Source: QFOX01 sp033763655
Lineage (GTDB): Bacteria; Pseudomonadota; Alphaproteobacteria; Rickettsiales; UBA3002
DNA: 64,000 nucleotides
Direction: 5' to 3'
Assembly: GCA_033763655.1 (NCBI GenBank)
Contig: JANRKD010000008.1
Span: 51,019-115,018, forward strand
Part shown: piece by piece, positions 42,847 to 50,884 of the stretch
Numbering within the stretch: position 1 is the first letter of the stretch
Layout: each line of letters opens with the position of its first letter
Program-made: the position numbers and the translations under genes
The notes under the pieces: model-generated
The model's database searches: none
The model's input: only the letters and a program-made list of their open reading frames with translations
What the model was told of the DNA's origin: nothing

Positions 42847-43325
42847 ACGCCCCTCGCCCTTCCCTCCTGCGTAAACGTGCCTCGCGCCTTGCCGCCGTGC
42901 AGGCGATGTATTCCGAAGCGCTGATTGAAAAAAGCACGCTACCGGCGTTGCTTGCCGCGCAAATGCTGCAATCCTGGGCCGACAGCCGCGCCAACGATAC
43001 CGACGATTTACCCCACGCCTCGCAGCCGGAAATGGCATTGCTCAACAAGCTCATCGCCACCGCACAGGCGGAACATGTCCGCATCGAAGCGGCGATTGAA
43101 GGCCACATCCTCCCCCACTGGAGCCGTGCGCGCATGAGCCTGCCGCTGCTGGCGGTGCTGCAGGTATTCGCGGCGGAAACCCTTGCCTACCCCACGCGCG
43201 GACGGGCGACGTTGATTGATGAATATACCGAAGTCGCCGCCCAGCTGGTGACGGATGAAGAACTGGCCTACGCGCATAAAGCCTTCAACCTGCTGCTCGA
43301 AAGTTTGCGGCCGGCCGCCGCGTAA
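42843..43325 (+). CDS. nusB: Transcription antitermination factor NusB
   Basis: NusB binds boxA of rRNA operons together with S10. The 160-residue all-helical protein begins with a basic segment (LLRKRASRLAAVQAMYSEAL, the RNA-binding helix) and carries LPLLAVLQVFAAETLAYP and LIDEYTEVAAQLVTDEELAY. It is in the conserved ribH-nusB-thiL order; ATGA overlap with ribH and a three-base gap to thiL. Confidence 0.94.
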   Translation: MNAPRPSLLRKRASRLAAVQAMYSEALIEKSTLPALLAAQMLQSWADSRANDTDDLPHASQPEMALLNKLIATAQAEHVRIEAAIEGHILPHWSRARMSLPLLAVLQVFAAETLAYPTRGRATLIDEYTEVAAQLVTDEELAYAHKAFNLLLESLRPAAA

Positions 43326-43328
43326 GCC

Positions 43329-44282
43329 ATGGGCGAGCACGCACGCATCGCCCGTTATTTCGCGCCGCTGGCCGCAGCGGAACCCGGCAGTTTCGCCCTC
43401 ACGGATGACGCCGCCATCCTCACCCCGCCGCCGGGCTTTGCGCTGGTTATCACCAGCGACAGCGTCATTGCGGGCACACATGTCCTCGCCTCGGCCACGC
43501 CCGAACACTACGCCCAGAAGCTGATGCGCCGCAATCTCTCCGACCTCGCAGCGATGGGCGCCACCCCCTGGCGCTACACCCTCAACCTGCATACGCCTGC
43601 GGGCCTGAACGAGGGCTGGTTTATGGATTTTGCCGCCGCCCTCGCCCGCGAGCAGGCGCATTTCGGCCTCGTGCTGGTTGGCGGGGATTCCACCTCCGGC
43701 GCACCGCCGATCCACACCACCCTGACCTGTTTCGGGCTGCTCGATGGCATGCCTTTGCGCCGCAACGGCGCGCAGCCGGGCGACGATCTCTATGTCAGCG
43801 GCACGGTGGGCGGCGCGGCCTATGCCCTCTCCCTGCTGCAACGGGATATGCCGGTCGATGCGGCGCTCGCGGCCCGTTACCACTGCCCCGAGCCACGGCT
43901 TGCCCTCGGGCAGGCGTTGCGCACGCGAGCAACGGGCGGCATCGATATTTCGGACGGGTTGCTTGCCGATATTGCCCAACTCTGCGCGGTAAGCGGCGTG
44001 GGCGCGCGCCTCACCCGTGCGGCCATCCCCTGCCATCCGGCACTGGCGCGGGCCATTGCCGCCGATGCAATCGCCTGGCGCTTTGCCGTAAGCGGCGGCG
44101 ACGATTACGAACTGTGCTTCACTGCCGCGCCCACACAGCGCGACACCCTCGCCGCTTTATCCGCACAGCTCGACCTTCCTCTCACCCGCATTGGCGAAAT
44201 AACCCGCAACACGCGGATAGAAATCGTGGATGAGGCGGGCGCAGCGCTGCCTTTCCATGCTACCGGCTGGGAGTATGACTGA
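43329..44282 (+). CDS. thiL: Thiamine-monophosphate kinase
   Basis: ThiL phosphorylates thiamine monophosphate to the cofactor thiamine diphosphate. The 317-residue protein has the PurM-like fold: LTDDAAIL (metal aspartates), ITSDSVIAGTHVL, KLMRRNLSDLAAMGATP, LVGGDSTSGAPP and GGIDISDGLLADIAQL, ending with SGGDDYELCFTA. It starts immediately after nusB and is convergent with bamE, with only seven bases between the stops. Confidence 0.95.
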   Translation: MGEHARIARYFAPLAAAEPGSFALTDDAAILTPPPGFALVITSDSVIAGTHVLASATPEHYAQKLMRRNLSDLAAMGATPWRYTLNLHTPAGLNEGWFMDFAAALAREQAHFGLVLVGGDSTSGAPPIHTTLTCFGLLDGMPLRRNGAQPGDDLYVSGTVGGAAYALSLLQRDMPVDAALAARYHCPEPRLALGQALRTRATGGIDISDGLLADIAQLCAVSGVGARLTRAAIPCHPALARAIAADAIAWRFAVSGGDDYELCFTAAPTQRDTLAALSAQLDLPLTRIGEITRNTRIEIVDEAGAALPFHATGWEYD

Positions 44283-44289
44283 ACCGGCG

Positions 44290-44763
44290 CTAACGCCCGG
44301 TATTGCGGTCACTCAGCCCGCGCGAAGGGGTATTGAAGCGCCCGAAATTGCCCAGCATCTGCTCGAGGAAGGTCACTTTGTGGCCTTCGGTTGCGGTGGT
44401 TTTGCCGACAATCTGCACCGGCTTTCCGTCCTCTTTCCTGAAATGGGCGATATCCTGCACCCGCTGCTCGCGGTCGAAGGTGATGGCGGTGATGTGCTGC
44501 TCGGTGATGTTGGGCGCAAACACCCCGACGCGCTCTTGTTTCTGGGTGATGTAATACCAGGTTTCGTCACCGAAATTGGAAGTGCTCGAAGGGCTGCCGA
44601 GCAACGCCAGCACATCCTCCCTGCCGCTCTGGCCGACGATGACCTGCTGCAAATCCACGTCCTCGCTGCTATGGCCGCGCGTGTCGGTAATCGGCGAGCA
44701 GCTTGCCAGCGCCAGCGCGATGCTGCTAGAAAGCAGCCAGCGAATAAACCGTGGAGTTATCAA
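44290..44763 (-). CDS. bamE: Outer membrane assembly lipoprotein BamE/SmpA
   Basis: BamE stabilises the BAM complex that inserts outer-membrane beta-barrels such as LptD. The 157-residue lipoprotein has a signal peptide ending in LASC (Cys about residue 22) and the SmpA/OmlA core: VIVGQSGREDVLALLGSPSS, DETWYYITQK and AITFDREQRVQDIAHF. The frame opens only at TTG 44763, which has GAAGGG upstream. That start codon shares a base with the divergent gene's ATG, an unusually tight divergent pair. Confidence 0.88.
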   Translation of the reverse strand: MITPRFIRWLLSSSIALALASCSPITDTRGHSSEDVDLQQVIVGQSGREDVLALLGSPSSTSNFGDETWYYITQKQERVGVFAPNITEQHITAITFDREQRVQDIAHFRKEDGKPVQIVGKTTATEGHKVTFLEQMLGNFGRFNTPSRGLSDRNTGR

Positions 44764-45317
44764 TGTTGGGCGCCCTTCGTCAGTTGTTCATCCCCAAACC
44801 TCCGGCCGGGGTCGAGGCCACCTATATAGCATTGCTTGCCGCCGCACGGAATCCCTTTTTCTACGAAGACCTCGGCGTGCCCGACACGCTCGATGGCCGC
44901 TTCGAACTGATCGTGCTGCATCTGTTTTTGCTGCAGCACCGTCTGGTGGAACCGCGCGCGGACACCACCACCACCGCGTTCGCCCAATTCCTGAGCGAAG
45001 CATTTTTCAACGACATGGATAATTCCCTGCGCGAGCTGGGCGTCGCCGATACGGGCGTCAGCAAGCGCATTAAAAAAATGGGCGCGGCCTACCATGGCCG
45101 CCTGCAGGCCTACAGCGCAGGCCTTGCCGATGCGACTGTGCTGCGGGCCGCCCTCGCCCGCAACCTCTACGGTACGGTGGCGCAGGGCGATGTCGCGCTA
45201 CTCGACCGGCTTGGCCGCTATGTCGAAACCATGGCAGCACGGCTGGCGCAAAGCGAGGTGGATGTCATCCTGCGCGGCGCCTACGTCTGGCCGGATGCGG
45301 CGACACTCGGGCTGTAA
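44763..45317 (+). CDS. Ubiquinol-cytochrome c chaperone family protein (CBP3/UQCC1-like)
   Basis: A 184-residue helical protein of the family needed for cytochrome bc1 complex assembly in mitochondria and Alphaproteobacteria. Characteristic sequences are ALLAAARNPFFYEDLGVPDT, DGRFELIVLHLFLLQHRL, FFNDMDNSLRELGVADTGVS and KKMGAAYHGRLQAY. ATG 44763 has GGAG 8-11 bases upstream; a GTG at 44751 is less likely. The final codon overlaps the left end of the inverted-repeat element that follows. Confidence 0.9.
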   Translation: MLGALRQLFIPKPPAGVEATYIALLAAARNPFFYEDLGVPDTLDGRFELIVLHLFLLQHRLVEPRADTTTTAFAQFLSEAFFNDMDNSLRELGVADTGVSKRIKKMGAAYHGRLQAYSAGLADATVLRAALARNLYGTVAQGDVALLDRLGRYVETMAARLAQSEVDVILRGAYVWPDAATLGL

Positions 45318-45591
45318 TACTCCTTCTGAGTAATTTCCCTACGGTTTGCCGAGAGCCAATTTTTTGGAGGAGCAAGGGGAATTTCTTTTCGGGTAGCCGC
45401 CGCTACCCGGAAGAAATTGCGCGCCGCTCATCGGAAAAATTCGCCTCGGCCCGAAGGGTTGCGGAGAAAATCGCCGCCCGGAACGCCGTGTCGCTTGCCT
45501 GTAGACCCCGCTACAGGCGGCGCGCCCCGCCATCCCGGAGCAACGATTTTCTCCAGCAACAAACGGTAGGGGAATTACTCAGAAGGAGTAT
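45317..45591. repeat. 275-bp palindromic element with 32-bp near-perfect terminal inverted repeats
   Basis: Left end 45317-45348 (ATACTCCTTCTGAGTAATTT, then CCCTACGGTTTG) and right end 45560-45591 are inverted copies with two mismatches. Inside are a 39-base hairpin (45380-45418: TCGGGTAG and CTACCCGG arms), a second (45497-45504 with 45511-45518, GCCTGTAG/CTACAGGC) and a further inverted pair (45459-45474 and 45544-45560, GGAGAAAATCG). There is no open gene. The element lies between convergent genes; its left end begins in the stop codon of the chaperone gene and its right end codes for the last residues of panE. It is MITE-like and could also act as a two-way terminator. Confidence 0.75.
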
Positions 45592-46564
45592 AAAATTTTT
45601 CCTTCAGCTTCACCAGCGAATACAGCGTGTTCAGGTGCGGCGTCGCTTCTTCCATCCAGCGGCCTATCTCGCGCACCGCGCCGACAATCGCCTCAATCTC
45701 CGTCGGGCGCCCCTGTTCCATGTCCACCAGCATCGAGGTTTTGTGGCCGCGCATCTGGGCGGCGGCGGCGACGCGGCTTTTGGTGGTCTGCGTCAGCGCG
45801 ATACCGAGCTTGTCGGCGATGTTGCGCGCTTCGTTCATCACCGCAATGACCAGGTCGATGTCATGATAGCCTTCCGCAATCTGGTCGATGGTGCCGTGGG
45901 TGAGCGCACTGATCGGATTAAAGGCGATGTTGCCCCATAATTTATGCCAGATATTCTGGCGAATATCCGCACTCACTACCGGCGCGAAGCCGCCATCCGC
46001 AAACGCGGCGGCGAGGCGCTCAAGGCGGGACGTTTGTGCGCCATCCAGTTCCCCAAGTACAATGCGTTTCTCAAGCTCATGCACATAATGCACCCGGCCC
46101 GGATGCGTCAGGGTGCCTGCAAGGTAGTTCACGCAGCCGATAATGCGGCGCGTTTCAACCGCCCGCGCCAGCGTGCCCTCCGGGTCGAGGTTGGCGAGCG
46201 GCCGCCCGTTAAACGCGCCGCCCTGCTGTGCAAAATACCACCAGGGAATGCCGTTGACCGCCGGCACCACCAGCGTTGCCTCATCCAGCAGCGGCGGCAA
46301 TTGCGCCACGGCGGCGGGCAACTGATAGGCTTTGGTGCAAAGAATCACTGCGTCCTGCACGCCGAGAATTGTTGCATCGTCCGTCGCGCGTACGGGGCCG
46401 TGCCATTGATCCTTGTCGCTTTCGAGAGTGAGGCCCTGATCGCGCAGGGCGGCAAGCTGGCGTCCTCGCGCGATAAAGCTGACTTCGTGCCCGCCGCGTG
46501 CCAGCTGTCCGCCGATAAGGCAGCCCATCGCACCTGCCCCCAGAATACAGAGTTTCATTGCCAT
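45575..46564 (-). CDS. panE: Ketopantoate reductase family protein (2-dehydropantoate 2-reductase)
   Basis: PanE reduces ketopantoate to pantoate with NADPH. The 329-residue protein has the Rossmann motif ILGAGAMGCLIGGQLARGG at its N-terminus, the catalytic lysine region ILCTKAYQLPAA, VPAVNGIPWW and the C-terminal domain with KLWGNIAFNPISALTHG and SMLVDMEQGRPTEIEAI. The last residues YTPSE and the stop codon come from the inverted-repeat element, so the natural C-terminus may have been slightly altered. Family members with other 2-oxoacid substrates exist, so the role in pantothenate synthesis with panB is likely but not proven. Confidence 0.85.
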   Translation of the reverse strand: MAMKLCILGAGAMGCLIGGQLARGGHEVSFIARGRQLAALRDQGLTLESDKDQWHGPVRATDDATILGVQDAVILCTKAYQLPAAVAQLPPLLDEATLVVPAVNGIPWWYFAQQGGAFNGRPLANLDPEGTLARAVETRRIIGCVNYLAGTLTHPGRVHYVHELEKRIVLGELDGAQTSRLERLAAAFADGGFAPVVSADIRQNIWHKLWGNIAFNPISALTHGTIDQIAEGYHDIDLVIAVMNEARNIADKLGIALTQTTKSRVAAAAQMRGHKTSMLVDMEQGRPTEIEAIVGAVREIGRWMEEATPHLNTLYSLVKLKEKFYTPSE

Positions 46565-46622
46565 GCCGGAACTTTAGCGGGCCAGAGCCGCACATGCAAT
46601 GCCTGTCAGGATCCGCTGCCGC

Positions 46623-47231
46623 TTACCGCGTTTCGAGCACGGCGGGACGGGCACGCGGGCTGCGATCCTGCGCCAGCCGGTAAGCATCGGCGCCTTTGGC
46701 ACCGGCAAGGGAGGTACGCCGCAGCAGCGACGGCACCGGCGGCGCTATCCCGGCGGCCAGCGAGGCCATGCTTGCGCGTAACGGCGCGTCGCCAGGTGGT
46801 GGGGGCGGCGTGCTCGCCGTGGCGGGAATGGGGGCGGAAGTGGGGCGCCCGGCCGTGGGTAATTCGCCGCGCGCGATGCGCAGGCTGGCCAGATAATCAT
46901 CGACCGCCGGGGGCGCGGCCTCGGCACGCGCCTGACGCACCATGAAAATAGCGAGATCCTCGGCGCTGAGGCTGGCATCCTGTGCAATAAACTGCGCCGC
47001 TAACTGGCTCGATGGGGCGCGCGCCAGCGGCTTCAGCGCAGGCGGCAACTGGGGAGGCAGCGTCGCCAGCGCGGTCGAGGCAGCCACAGCGCTGGGTAGC
47101 TGGTTACGCGCCAGCGCCGCCGGGTCAGCGGCCCCCACGGTCGCCAGCAGCGATGCCAGCGCGCGTGGCGCCGGCGCCGTGGGCGCGAGCGGCCCCGTAT
47201 CAACGGAGGCTCCATTGAGGCTAATCGTCAT
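46623..47231 (-). CDS. Ala/Pro-rich protein of unknown function
   Basis: A 202-residue protein with no signal peptide or membrane segment. Residues 1-75 and 125-165 are rich in Ala, Pro and Leu; a more helical part lies between (SSQLAAQFIAQDASLSAEDL, VRQARAEAAPPAVDDYLASL). No family is recognised. It stands 58 bases upstream of panE on the same strand, with different composition from the neighbouring enzymes but normal GC content. The absence of a long competing frame with known similarity favours a real gene, though translation is unproven. Confidence 0.55.
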   Translation of the reverse strand: MTISLNGASVDTGPLAPTAPAPRALASLLATVGAADPAALARNQLPSAVAASTALATLPPQLPPALKPLARAPSSQLAAQFIAQDASLSAEDLAIFMVRQARAEAAPPAVDDYLASLRIARGELPTAGRPTSAPIPATASTPPPPPGDAPLRASMASLAAGIAPPVPSLLRRTSLAGAKGADAYRLAQDRSPRARPAVLETR

Positions 47232-47402
47232 ACACCATCTGGCTCAGTTATTTTTTTGTAGTTTAGGGCCATTATACACCAGATTACAGCCCGTGGCCAG
47301 CCTGCGCGCAATGGGTTGATTAACCATCATGAATGCGGCTTAAGGAAGTTGTCACAAATCCTTCATTTTACATCGCGGCTGAATACGCCTAGCACTGCGC
47401 GC

Positions 47403-48008
47403 ATGAAAAAAATTGTCCTCGCATGGGTTGTTTGTGTTCTCGGGCTGGTGGTGCTGTTTGCATGGCTGGGCAACGGCTGGATGCCACGCACCAGCACCCA
47501 TGACGACACCGGCACGGGCAAGGCGCTGCTCGCGGCGGAGTTCACCTTGCAGGATGCCGGTGGCACGACGGTGACGGGCGCCACTTACCGCGGGCGTTAC
47601 CTGCTGGTCTATTTCGGCTTCACCCATTGCCCGGACATCTGCCCGACCACACTGCTGCTGATGGGCAACGCGCTCAAGCAGCTTGGCGACAAGGCCGCGC
47701 GGATTCAGCCGCTGTTCATCACCGTTGACCCGGAGCGCGACACCCCCAAAGTGGTCGGCGATTACGTCGCCCATTTCGGCAAAGATTTCGTCGGCCTCAC
47801 CGGCAGCCCGGCCCAGATCAAAGCCGCCGCCGACAACTTCAAGGTGTTTTACAGCGCCGTCGCCGACGAAAAAAACGGGGGGGCCGGGACGGTCGATCAT
47901 TCCGGATTCATCTACCTCATGGGGCCGGATGGCCAGTATCTCAGCCATTTCGCCGCCAGCGTTTCCGAGCAGGAACTCGTCGGTGGGTTGCGCCACGCCC
48001 TGCGTTAA
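47403..48008 (+). CDS. SCO1/SenC family copper chaperone
   Basis: A 201-residue membrane-anchored thioredoxin-fold protein involved in CuA site assembly of cytochrome c oxidase. One N-terminal helix (residues 4-23), then the copper motif CPDIC in FGFTHCPDICPTTLLLMG and the third ligand His in TVDHSGFIYLM, with FITVDPERDTPKVV between. All copper ligands are present. ATG 47403 is chosen because the helix follows at once; the frame upstream to 47316 has no signal. No oxidase genes are in the window. Confidence 0.92.
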   Translation: MKKIVLAWVVCVLGLVVLFAWLGNGWMPRTSTHDDTGTGKALLAAEFTLQDAGGTTVTGATYRGRYLLVYFGFTHCPDICPTTLLLMGNALKQLGDKAARIQPLFITVDPERDTPKVVGDYVAHFGKDFVGLTGSPAQIKAAADNFKVFYSAVADEKNGGAGTVDHSGFIYLMGPDGQYLSHFAASVSEQELVGGLRHALR

Positions 48009-48156
48009 GCGCACCGTTACGCCGCCCGCACCAGACCCTGTTCACACGCGCATGAAACCTGTTTCCTCGCGCGCGGCTTTGCGTTAGAGTGGGCTGCAAC
48101 CCCTTCACACCTGCCCGATGGTTGCCGCACCCATGCCCTCAAAACATTACCCCCCC

Positions 48157-48786
48157 ATGACCAAACGCCGCGGGCTGATGTTCGTGCTCTCTTCGCCTTC
48201 GGGCGCCGGTAAAACCACCCTTTCACGCCGCCTGCTCGCCACCGAGGAAGGCGTCGCCCTCTCGGTTTCCGTCACCACGCGGCCAATGCGCCCGGGCGAG
48301 GTCGATGGCCGGGATTACCACTTTGTCGATACTGCGCGCTACCGCGCCATGGTCGAGGCGGGCGAACTGCTCGAACATGCGACCGTGTTCGAGCATCAGT
48401 ACGGCACACCCAAAAAACAGGTAATGGATGCGCTGGCCTCGGGCCGCGACGTGCTGTTCGACATCGACTGGCAGGGTACGCGGCAGCTCGCTCAGTCCTG
48501 CCGCGCCGATCTGGTCAGCGTCTTTATCCTGCCGCCGACGCTTGACGAGCTGGAGCGCCGCCTGCGCGCCCGCGCCCAGGACAGCGACGAAGTGGTGCAG
48601 AAGCGCATGGCGAAAGCAACCGAGGAAATCTCGCACTGGGAAGAATACGACTATGTCGTGGTCAATGAGGATCTCGACAAGGCGATGGCGCATATCCAGC
48701 GCATCCTGCATGCCGAACGCTTCAAGCGCTGGCGCCAGCTAGACATCGCCGGGTTTGTCGCGCGTCTCGGCCAGCGCGCGGGCTAA
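48157..48786 (+). CDS. gmk: Guanylate kinase
   Basis: Gmk phosphorylates GMP to GDP. The 209-residue protein begins MTKRRGLMFVLSSPSGAGKT with the P-loop SGAGKTTLSRR, then SVTTRPMRPGEVDGRDYHFV (GMP-binding) and DVLFDIDWQGTRQL. In-frame ATGs at 48118 and 48133 could add up to 13 residues; none has a clear ribosome-binding site. Its 3' end overlaps the convergent rsmA gene by 48 bases. Confidence 0.95.
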   Translation: MTKRRGLMFVLSSPSGAGKTTLSRRLLATEEGVALSVSVTTRPMRPGEVDGRDYHFVDTARYRAMVEAGELLEHATVFEHQYGTPKKQVMDALASGRDVLFDIDWQGTRQLAQSCRADLVSVFILPPTLDELERRLRARAQDSDEVVQKRMAKATEEISHWEEYDYVVVNEDLDKAMAHIQRILHAERFKRWRQLDIAGFVARLGQRAG

Positions 48787-49587
48787 GCGCGCAAACATCG
48801 GCAGGTCACAGGCCTCAGCGCGCAGGGTCGGGTCGATGCCCGCCTTCTCGCACAGGGCCACCGCCTCGACCCCGAGCGATTTAAGCGACTGGCGCAGCAT
48901 TTTGCGGCGGTGGTTGAAGGCTGCGGCCACCACCCGCTCCAGCAGTTTGAGCGGCACTTCCTCGCGCGGGCGTTCGAGGATGCGCGCACGCAAAATCGCC
49001 GAGGTGACTTTCGGCGGCGGCGTGAAGGCGCTGGCCGGAACCTCGAACAGAATGGCGGCGTCGGTCAGCTGCTGCATCAGCACCGACAGGCGGCCATAGG
49101 CGGCATCGCCTACCTGCGCCACCATGCGTTCGGCGACTTCCTTCTGCAACATGACGGTAAAGCCGGAAAGCGCCTGTGGGCCTTGCTGCGCGGCCTGTTG
49201 CAGCCAGTCGATGATTAGCTGGGTACCGACATTATAGGGCAGGTTGGCAATCACCATGCGCGGGGCGTCGCCCAGTTGTGACAGGTCCACCGCCAGCGCG
49301 TCGGCCTCATGCAGGGTGAAGGTTTCGGGGTAGGCTGCGCGCAGCGGCGCGAGGGCCGCAATACAGCGCGCATCTTTCTCGATAGCGGTGAGGTGGCGCG
49401 GGCCGGCGTTGAGAATCGCGCGGGTGAGGCCGCCGGGGCCGGGGCCGATTTCAATGACGTGGCTGCCGGAAATAGCGCCGCTGGCGCGCACAATTTTTTC
49501 CAGCAGGTTCGTGTCGAGCAGGAAATGCTGGCCGAGAGATTTCTTCGCCCACAGGCCGTGGGTTTCAATCACCTCGCGCAACGGCAT
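48739..49587 (-). CDS. rsmA: 16S rRNA (adenine1518/1519-N6)-dimethyltransferase
   Basis: RsmA (KsgA) dimethylates two adjacent adenosines in helix 45 of 16S rRNA. The 282-residue protein has KKSLGQHFLLDTNLLEKIV, the SAM motif VIEIGPGPGGLTRAIL, NLPYNVGTQLI (motif IV) and FEVPASAFTPPPKVTSAI. ATG 49587 lies just inside the surA end. Its own 3' end overlaps gmk. pdxA, which usually separates rsmA from surA in Alphaproteobacteria, is absent. Confidence 0.95.
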   Translation of the reverse strand: MPLREVIETHGLWAKKSLGQHFLLDTNLLEKIVRASGAISGSHVIEIGPGPGGLTRAILNAGPRHLTAIEKDARCIAALAPLRAAYPETFTLHEADALAVDLSQLGDAPRMVIANLPYNVGTQLIIDWLQQAAQQGPQALSGFTVMLQKEVAERMVAQVGDAAYGRLSVLMQQLTDAAILFEVPASAFTPPPKVTSAILRARILERPREEVPLKLLERVVAAAFNHRRKMLRQSLKSLGVEAVALCEKAGIDPTLRAEACDLPMFARLARALAETRDKPGDV

Positions 49588-49591
49588 CAGT

Positions 49592-50884
49592 TCACCGGGC
49601 ACCAGGGTTGCCCTTGATGTCGATAAACGCCTCACGGCGCAGGTTGCGCAGGTGTTTCTGCGCCTCCAGTTCGAGCTTCTCGGCAAAGAGCTGCTGGCGG
49701 ACGGCTTCCGCATCCGGCAGGTTGCCTTCGGCAGGCTCCATTTTCTCGCACAGCATCACCAGCCGCACCGCTTCAGGCGACAGCAGCGGCTCGCTGACAT
49801 CGCCCACTTCGAGCCGGCCGATAATGCTGCGTTGCTGTGGCGACAGCGCGCCAAGACGCATCCGCAGGAATTGCACGTCGGTCGCAAAATCCACCTCCGG
49901 GATGGAGGCCTCGGTGCAATTGCCGGGCCGTTCGCGCAGCATTCGGGCGGCGGCCTGCAACTTTTCGATCGAGGCTTTGTCGCGCCGCATCGGCACCGTC
50001 ACCGTGATCTGCTTGATCGCATATTCCGTCGCGTCCGACAGTTTCGCGCGCGCCGAACGGTCGAGCAGCTGGATAATCTGCATGCTGCGCTCGCTGCGCA
50101 CCGGCGGGGTGGTTTCGCCCGTTTTCAGGCCACGCAACACTTGCTGCAGGGGCGGCGGCAGGCTGCTCTCCTCGACCCAGACCGGCGGATTATAATGCAC
50201 ACGCGGGTTCTTGATGTAGCGCATGGCAATGTTCGATAATTCGCCGCCGGACTTAATTTGCAGCGCAATTTCTTCCATCAGCCGCTGCATTTCCTCGGCC
50301 CCGCCGCTGCCCTCGGCGCCCACTTCGACCGCCTGCAGCCGCAATTCGGTGGCGCCCGGCGCGCCCGCCGCCGATTTCTGCGCCCGCAACACTTCATCCT
50401 GCGCGATGCTGATATTGCGCCGCAATGCACGCTGCACCACTTTGTTCCAGGCCAGCTGCGCGCGCAATTGTGCCTCGAACGAGCGCGGCGACAGGTTGTT
50501 GCGGGTGATAAAATCGCGGATACTTTCTTTTTGTTCGCCGCGGGCAGGCAACGAGGCAATGGCCTTGTTCAGCTCCTCATCCGTTACGCTGACGGACTGG
50601 TTTTTCGCCTCCTGCAACTGCAGGGCTTCGTCGATCAGCGACTGCACAATCCGCGGCGTAATTTTCTGCTGGTTCTCGACCGTCGGCGGGATACCGGCGG
50701 TGGCCATCACCAGGTCGCGGCGTTCGCTCACGTCGGTCGTGGTAATGACATCCTCGCCGACAATCGCCGCAATCGCGACCTGTGCCGCGCGCGCCGGAAG
50801 CGGCTGGAACAGCACCGCCACCAGCACCAGAAGGCCCGCCAGCCCCTGCCTTGCGTAGCGCTGCCACTGTTTACTTGCTGCCAC
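49592..50884 (-). CDS. surA: Periplasmic chaperone/peptidyl-prolyl isomerase SurA
   Basis: SurA escorts outer-membrane proteins, including LptD, to the BAM complex. From GTG 50884 the precursor has 430 residues: a signal peptide (LAGLLVLVAVLFQPLPARA), the SurA N-terminal domain (VGEDVITTTDVSERRDLVM, IVQSLIDEALQLQEAKN), a parvulin-type region (PPVWVEESSLPPPLQQVLRG) and a C-terminal domain. GGGAG lies six to ten bases before the GTG, supporting it. It overlaps lptD by 14 bases. Confidence 0.9.
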   Translation of the reverse strand: MAASKQWQRYARQGLAGLLVLVAVLFQPLPARAAQVAIAAIVGEDVITTTDVSERRDLVMATAGIPPTVENQQKITPRIVQSLIDEALQLQEAKNQSVSVTDEELNKAIASLPARGEQKESIRDFITRNNLSPRSFEAQLRAQLAWNKVVQRALRRNISIAQDEVLRAQKSAAGAPGATELRLQAVEVGAEGSGGAEEMQRLMEEIALQIKSGGELSNIAMRYIKNPRVHYNPPVWVEESSLPPPLQQVLRGLKTGETTPPVRSERSMQIIQLLDRSARAKLSDATEYAIKQITVTVPMRRDKASIEKLQAAARMLRERPGNCTEASIPEVDFATDVQFLRMRLGALSPQQRSIIGRLEVGDVSEPLLSPEAVRLVMLCEKMEPAEGNLPDAEAVRQQLFAEKLELEAQKHLRNLRREAFIDIKGNPGAR

